Made by a program: the position numbers and the translations under genes | The notes under the pieces: generated by a model | What the model was told of the DNA's origin: nothing | Database searches by the model: none | The model's input: the letters and a program-made list of their open reading frames with translations, nothing else | Shown: piece after piece, positions 57,120 to 64,000 of the stretch | Layout of the letters: every line of letters begins with the position of its first letter | Numbering within the stretch: position 1 is the first letter of the stretch | Source of the DNA: Physcomitrium patens | Lineage: Eukaryota; Streptophyta; Bryopsida; Funariales; Funariaceae | DNA length: 64,000 bases | Direction of reading: 5' to 3' | Assembly: GCF_000002425.4 (NCBI RefSeq) | Contig: NC_037273.1 | Coordinates: 7,542,365 to 7,606,364, forward strand

Positions 57120-58160
57120 AAAAGATGAGATTAAATATTTAATAACATTTTGGTAGTCACAAAGTAATAATTAAATGCATAACATATTGATAGATGAATA
57201 GTTTTGTAAACATAATCTTTAATCAAAGCAATGATATTATCATTTAACAAAGTTTTAATATTTAAAATATTTTTTAAAAATATGATTTTTAGAAACAAGA
57301 ATTTTATTGTATTAGATATCTTTATTAAATTTAATAATAAAAATATATGGAATAGTTTGTCCAAGAATTCTATAATCCTTCAAAAAGACTTTATACATTA
57401 CTAATCATTATTAATAAGTTTAAATCAAGGAAGTTTGTGGATGTTTAGTGTTAAAATAAATAAATAAAAATAAAAATTTAATAAATTATCTTTTAGAGGA
57501 TATTACCTTATGTAAGTTGCTAATGGTCAAAGGGTTGACTCTTGGTATATGGAATGGACATTTTATGGATATAAGACGAGGTCAAGGGCTAAGAGTCAAT
57601 GTCAAGAGGATAAAATATCAACTAGGGTATATCCAAAATATATATAAGAGTAATAGAGTATAAGAGTAATAAGAGTTGATGTTTGGCATAGGATATCCTC
57701 CTGGTTAGTAAAATGCCAAAAGATCCAAAGACCATAAGATACTTTTATGGTAAATTAGATACTAAAAAATCCTATGACTAAATGTATGAAAGTCAAAGAG
57801 TGGAAGTTGTCTTTTAGGGCAGCAACTACAACATATAAGTAAGAGGTGTTAGAAGTGAGAGACATCTCTTTGTGTGCAATCTTATTGATACTATGTGTTG
57901 TGACTTCAAAATTTGTTTTCTCTAATATTTAATCTTCTAATAATGCTTTCAATATTTATAATTTTTATAACTTAATTGTAAAAGTAGCAAAGAACTCTCA
58001 CTTATCATATACTCAAATTATCTTTATAGTATGTTGGTAGTAATAGTGTATATATCTACCACTTAAAATATATATATATATATATATATGTCTTTTTATA
58101 ATTTTTAAATATCTAATAAATATTTTTTTACTAACTAGCATAAATGGTATATTGGTTTAA

Positions 58161-58196
<36 letters not shown>

Positions 58197-58359
58197 TATA
58201 TTTGATAAATTTTAATATATTAATTAATAACATATTACTAAAAAAAATTACATTAATGAATATATTTATCATTAAGCTTCTATAAGCATAAACAAAAGAA
58301 TGCATAATTCATTGCTTTTAATTGTTTTTTAAAAAAACAAAAAAATGGCACTTTCTATC

Positions 58360-58391
<32 letters not shown>

Positions 58392-58392
58392 T
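58360..58392. repeat. TTA microsatellite
   Basis: About 10 or 11 TTA units. Confidence 0.9.
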
Positions 58393-60603
58393 AATCATTA
58401 TTTGCTTCTGTATGTTTAACTTTATCATTGGATATGTTTAGATTTCAACTATGTTTTTTATTTCTAAATTTAATAGAATATATTAGAAAATCATACATAC
58501 TTGCTTCATTAACTTTAACAAAAGAATTATTAAATATATACAAAATGATAACTTTTTATTTAAATGAAATTTTTTCATAAATAATATTTAAAAAAAAAAT
58601 CTTGTACAGTTTGAATGTTGTACTTTTGGATGTCTTACTTACAATTATTTTTAATAAAAATTTCAAAGTAATTATCATTATAGGCATAAGTACATGTATA
58701 TATAAATCATTATACAAAAACAAATTACAACAAAATATTTTTTGTTGAATATTATATAAAAGAATATAATCTAGATAGAAAATGAAGTTTTGAAATCTTT
58801 AATTAAATTTCCAAAGTCATGCCATAAAAATAAAATTGAATGAATCCAAGAGATTTTTTTTAATTTTTAATAAGCTTAGTTGTATTATAGTAGATAGTTC
58901 TTTCAACATAGAAAGTTTAAGTATTTAATATTAATCTAGGTATTAGAAATATTTAAATTTGTATTATTTTTACTCTTTTTTCTTTATAATATATGTTATT
59001 ATTAAACATAACTTTGTGGTTATGCTTGTGCTTTTTATTTTATGTATATCCATTATTTATATGTACCAATTGATATGCTTTTTAATCATGTATTTTCTAT
59101 ATTTTTTTTATAAGCATCATAAATATACACCATTATTTCTTTGTAAGCTTAATGTATGTTTTGCAATCATGTACTTCCTTAGCTTCTTTAAAGATATTAT
59201 TTTTTGCATGTACATTGCCGTGCTTAATGATTATAGATAAGTTTTACTTATTACTATTGTTAAATTTAATTAAAATAGGGCACTCTTGTACATCTATGAT
59301 TATTTGTTCTTTTTTTCTTGAATAATCTCTCAAGTGCTTTTGGAATCACATAGTGTGCAACTTGTCTATGATAAAATAGTGGTATTAAAACAGTCTCCAA
59401 TAAAGCAATTAGTGCAACCTGTCTATTATAAAATAAGTCCTCAATTAGTATTGTTGATTGGGGTTAAGGGAAAGTGTTTGGTGAGTACTTAAGGCTCGCT
59501 GAAATAGTAAAAAGAGTACCAATTTGTGTCTGGCTATAAGAAATGTGGCGCATTTTGTACAACTATTTGCATGTGGTATATACAATTGCTATTCGTAAGG
59601 TTATGAACTTGAATCTAGTCTCCATATTATCTTTCTATTCTATCGTCACTTGTAGAGTTTTGTGCTGTGGAATTCAAGATACATTGTCTTTGGTGGTTGT
59701 TAGATCATTATGGTTCTGTGAACAGCTACTTCTTATCAATTGCAAATATGTAATTATATTTATAGGAAAGAAGTTGTAGAATTTTAATTTTATAATTTCA
59801 AATGTTAAAAAAATAGAAAATAAGAAAATTTTAGAATTTGTTTTAATCTTTTGAAATCACACACTTTATATTTAGATTTTTAATTTAATAAAAAATATAA
59901 AAATATTAAGATACATTAATAATTATTATTTTAGAAATTTTATTAAGCTAGTTATTTGAAACTACTTTTTGTTTTGAAAATCAATTTCTTTAGTAGCACA
60001 ATGGATATTTTGTTTTACTTGTTTATAATCTTTTAAATCTAAATATATCATTCAAAATAATCTTTTGAAATCACACAAATCTTCTAAATTAATTCAAATT
60101 AATCTCTATTTTTAAGTTTACATATAAAATTCCAAGTGAAGATTTAAAATAAATCTTATTTTTATGTTAATTATTAATATTAGTGGTGTCCATATCTTTG
60201 GAACATGTGCGATTTCAAAAACTCTCTTTGAATTAGAAAATCTACAATTTATTAACTAAAACAATCACACGATTTTTTTTTTAGAAATAAAGTGTCAAAT
60301 ATATTTTTAAATTCTTTTTACTACTCTTGTTGAAATATATTTAGACTAAATCATATTAACCTCTAATGAAATTTATTATTTAAGTAGCTAACATATAAAA
60401 TCATTTACAATATTTTATTTAAATTTTTGAAATATTTTTATTAAGTATATAAATTAAAAAATAATTTAAACTAAGAATAATAAATTCTTGACTGTATGGT
60501 GGTTCTTATTATATTTTATTTCTTTGGAAATAATAAAATAATAATAAGAATTTGATTTATAGTGATATTTATGATTTTACATGTAAAATTAAGTGCATAT
60601 ATG

Positions 60604-60634
<31 letters not shown>

Positions 60635-60966
60635 TCTCATAAATTTAAATTTCAAGGAAATTTTTAAATATTATTTTTCATTCGAGTTTAGATAAATTTG
60701 ACTCAATGTACAATCTAGGGTTAATGAAATTGAGATTTCTAATCACTATTTGGATTTTAAACTAACCAACTTTTCACATTTTTCCTTAAACAATTTCTAT
60801 GCAATAGAAAGACTAATGTTTCTTTCAAACCTTGAATTATTTTCTCATAGCATGCAAGCCTTATCACATTTTAAAATGTTCTTTAACATAAAATAAAATG
60901 AAAATACGTATATATTTGTAAAAGTGAATGATTTCAGAAATATACACTACAGCCATGAAATGATTA

Positions 60967-60998
<32 letters not shown>

Positions 60999-61374
60999 CT
61001 TTGTGAGTGTACAAATTCTGTGGTGTTTGATGTCAAAAGTATGTGCATATTAGTATCTAGTTATTTGAATGAAATTGAAATAATATAAGGAAGGGTGTTA
61101 TATATGATTAGGACTTTAAAAAATTAGTTGGAACTAGAAAATGTTCCATTTCAAAGAACATTTAATTATAAAAAAATAGTCGTTTTATTTTATAATGAAA
61201 ATACTTGTGATTTAAAATAAATTATTGAGTACTGTTTAAATATTTTCAATGGTTTTGCCATCAATACTATCTTATATTGAAAAAATATTACTCAAAAAAT
61301 CGTTTGTTATAAATTTAAATAGTTATGTTAAAGACTTTAATCAGTTATATCTACATATTGATTGCATGTGTATG

Positions 61375-61375
<1 letters not shown>

Positions 61376-61413
<38 letters not shown>
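61376..61413. repeat. Compound TA / CA microsatellite
   Basis: A TA run passing into a CA run. Confidence 0.9.
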
Positions 61414-61414
<1 letters not shown>

Positions 61415-61600
61415 TGTAACTAATTTACACATACCATTTGTCAATTGATAAACCAATAATGGAATTATTATATATATATAACGGGGTAGTGTTAGAACCA
61501 ATATTGACACCTTGTGTAATGAATGCTAGGATATTAAATTTCATAATGACAAAAAATAATCAAACTTAGGATTGTGGAAAACAGAAACTACAATGATATA

Positions 61601-62145
61601 GGTTATCAATTTTGGCGATATATCAATTTCCTACAAACCAAATTAACATGGAGAAAAAAAATTTGCATGATCCAAAAGTGATATTCACCCCATGCAATAC
61701 TAGAAAAATCACACCAATAGTGACACAAATCTGTGGAGGACTGTTGGGGGGCCAAAAAGAGAATTGGGGACACCATGATTTATTTTGGAGATCTGGAGGA
61801 GGACGTGGGTTGGGATCTGGACATGTGGGTTGACACCTGCAAGAGGACCTCGGCCATGGCCGTAGATAGCCCTCGTCACACGGTGCGACGTAGTTCCTTT
61901 TATTGGAGTGATTTGAGCGAGTTCATGCAAGCAAGGATGCTCGCTTTTTCATCAGAGTGTAGATCGGAAGCCGATCAATCGTAGCGGGTTCCTTTGATTC
62001 GAAGTCGTTTCTGTTGTTGTTGTTGTTGTTGTTGTTTTTCTTTTCCAATATTGCACAAGGATCTGGAGCTCGTCTGTCTGTAGTTGATAGGTTTCTAGTT
62101 CAGGGTTATGAGAGCGGACGTTTGATTTAGCGCAAGAGTGCAAAC
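61601..62145 (+). promoter_or_regulatory. Promoter and 5' leader of the BIG5-type gene
   Basis: GC content rises sharply from about 61730, just upstream of the ATG at 62146. A TTG trinucleotide repeat at about 62010-62035 lies in the probable leader. No core promoter motif can be fixed with confidence. Confidence 0.45.
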
Positions 62146-64000
62146 ATGGCGGAGGCCGGGGGCGCCTTTGTTACGCGTGCGTTCGAGCGCATGCTCAAGG
62201 ATTCCACGGGCCGCAAGTTTGGCAGCTTGCAAACTGCTCTGAAGGCATATTTGGGTGAGTGTTGTTTCTTTGTGCGGATCCGATAGCTTTGGGCTCGCCT
62301 CGTAATAAGCTTGTTCACAGGTGTGACCTAATAGAGTGATGGGAATATTTTTTATCCTTTTTAAATAAGATCTAGATTTGCAATATAGACGCTAGTGTAG
62401 CTGCGGATCCGATTGGGGACGGTCTGCATTGCGCTTGTGCGAATTCCGCTAAGATTACCGTCATCTGTTACTTGGTTGGCGTATTCGAAATACGTCATAT
62501 GATTTCATGCGAGTAAAGTTTCCGTGATCTGGATACAGTCAGGATATTATTGTTATTATCCTCAAAATATTCACTGTAACTTACTGCGTTCAGATCCGTT
62601 GGTAGATAGGTTCTTTGGTGAAGTTTAAATCAGCTATGTTTTTGAAGCAATCATGGTAATTAATTGGTATACTTAGATGCATAAGCGAAATTCTTCGCGA
62701 AAAAAATGGGAAATTCTTTTTGTTAGTCAGGCATACGAATTGGTTACAATCTATGAGAATTTCGAATTTTCAACAAATTGAATTAAACCATATCGCAATC
62801 GTTGGAGAGTACAGCTTAGTGAAGGAGCATGTAGTCACTCTTTATATAGTTATAGATTTGACAGGTGTGGTCTCGGAAATTGGTCACTAATTCAAGGTCT
62901 TATTTTGTAATGTTGCAGAGAGGAAACCTGTGTCACTACCACTCGAGCCCCTCGACGAGCCCCATGCAGTTTTCCGAGATGAAATGTACGCTTTCTCGAT
63001 AATGATTTACCTTTCTTAAAAACAATTTTCTCCTTATCCACAGTTTCCTCGGACGGTATTTGTTCGCCTTTGGATTGATCACATTTTTTGCTTTGAAAAA
63101 TTACACAATAACATTGATAGGCAACATCGTCATTATTACTAGAGCACGCCGAACAGAAAAGCCAATCGAGCATCGAGGACACATGATGGAGTGGTGTATA
63201 CACGTCACGATGTGGTTTTCTGTTATCCTTCTGAGACAAATGCTGTAGATTGAGGTGAACTAATCAAACCTCCGGGAGTCTTCAGCGGTCGTGTATCAGG
63301 CTCAAAAAAAGATCTTGTTAAGATTTTTGAAGAAGCTCAACCTTGAAAGAGTATGTCTCTATGCTGCTGCGGACACAATCCAACAGTAAATATTTTTGTT
63401 GGAGGTCGTACCAAAGTGGTCATACTATTCCGCCGTTCCTTGACGACCGAAAATCAATACTTCCGTGGTGCTTCTAGTGACATGTACATAGTGGATGCAG
63501 ATCCGTCGTCCAAGACAATCTCTCGGAAGGTGATCCATCAAGTCCTAAAGAAGCAGACGAGAAGTTTGAGGATACCAGCCCGGCCATATCTCCCGCCAAG
63601 CCCAGCACCGGACAGGCAGCTGCTGCAGCCCTAGCTGAGGCCGGACACATCCTAGAAGGTTCGGAAGCAGATTTGGTGATCCTGCCCTTGCGTCTCGCCT
63701 TTGAGACGAAGCAGTCCAAGCTTGTGGAACCAGCTCTAGACTGCCTACATGTAAGAACACACACCTGCTCTAGTAGTGCTCGGTCGGTCACTGTTGCGAG
63801 GTGTGCTAAGGACGTCACGGAGTGATTCTGCTCACAATGCCGTGGTCCATGATTTGTTTTGTGCGTTCCTCGTATTCGTGGTTGTCGATATATTTTCCCG
63901 TTTGTGCTGGTGATGGAGATTGGAATGTGGTGCCGCCAGCTTACTCCCGCAAGCTTGGTGATTGCGGTTTTCTTCTTCGCAATGGAGGATTTTGCTTCGA
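62146..64000 (+). CDS. BIG5: BIG5-type ARF guanine-nucleotide exchange factor, 5' part (continues past the window)
   Basis: Three exons are visible: 62146-62254, 62919-62985 and 63501-63750, with fitting phases (1, 2, 0). A third intron starts at 63751 and runs past the end. The product starts MAEAGGAFVTRAFERMLKDS and continues GRKFGSLQTALKAY, the N-terminal pattern of BIG5/MIN7/BEN1 rather than BIG1-4. A Ser/Pro-rich spacer follows (SEGDPSSPKEADEKFEDTSP). The exon 3 end, ALAEAGHILEGSEADLVILP then LRLAFETKQSKLVEPALDCLH, is the start of the DCB dimerisation domain. BIG5 activates ARF GTPases at the trans-Golgi/early endosome and in Arabidopsis is linked to immunity and PIN recycling. The Sec7 catalytic domain lies outside the window. 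Confidence 0.85.

Larger units (their letters stand above)
57120..61600. other. AT-rich stretch with microsatellites, no recognisable genes
   Basis: Low-complexity sequence. TA or AT runs occur near 58069-58090, 58168-58192, 60608-60634, 60976-61000 and 61376-61400, the last followed by CA. A TAT repeat occurs near 58360-58392. A segment at about 57480-57900 has the texture of a decayed LTR but no partner copy here. Confidence 0.5.

Noticed and set aside
58959..59240. 93-codon hydrophobic frame
   Set aside because: Phe/Ile/Tyr-rich translation is what AT-rich DNA gives by chance. There is no promoter, intron or homologue-like motif.
1..64000. tRNA, rRNA or other structured RNA genes
   Set aside because: No convincing tRNA B-box or arm structure, and no rRNA segment, was noticed by eye. 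A tRNAscan-SE or Rfam search would be decisive.

Overview
This is a window of a plant nuclear genome, most likely a moss (Bryophyta, Physcomitrium-like). Three things point there: spliced genes with GT-AG introns and compact, GC-balanced exons; Ty3/gypsy chromoviruses eroded by C-to-T change in AT-rich blocks; and a protein kinase-NBS-LRR (PNL-type) resistance-like gene whose 24-residue LRR unit (LTSLPNELGNLTSLTTLNI) is characteristic of moss NLRs. The species is an inference; no marker gene fixes it.

Layout. 1-18.0 kb is AT-rich mobile-element territory. A plus-strand chromovirus (copy A, 2733 to about 12310) is split by a complete minus-strand relative (copy B, 5568-11900) inserted in its reverse-transcriptase coding region. 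A remnant of a second Ty3 lineage follows (14.0-16.05 kb). 18.1-25.8 kb (minus) holds a five-exon gene ordered kinase I, kinase II, NB-ARC, LRR. It is broken by five stop codons and six frame slips, but every splice phase fits. 25.8-27.5 kb is a GC-rich leader/promoter island with internal tandem repeats. An AT-decayed copy of that island lies at 30.6-31.1 kb.

32.3-36.6 kb is an ordinary gene pair in convergent arrangement: a plastid-type RsmG/GidB 16S rRNA methyltransferase (7 exons, plus) and an unidentified, probably plastid-targeted protein (4 exons, minus). 37-40 kb is AT-rich with microsatellites. 41-45.3 kb is an IQ67-domain calmodulin-binding (IQD) gene with a long leader. 49.1-51.6 kb is an intronless kinase-Sel1-repeat protein with a C-terminal membrane anchor. 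52.6-55.4 kb (minus) is the TFIIIB subunit Bdp1 in 8 exons. 56-61.5 kb is AT-rich with a solo LTR of the same chromovirus family and many microsatellites. 62.1 kb to the window end is the 5' part of a BIG5-type ARF guanine-nucleotide exchange factor.

The genes form no operon-like system. The item most worth attention is the tandem-kinase NLR: four coding modules carried on phase-0 exon boundaries, with the kinase II exon looking like an inserted or duplicated cassette. Next are the tail-anchored kinase-Sel1 protein and the IQD intron that stays open in frame.
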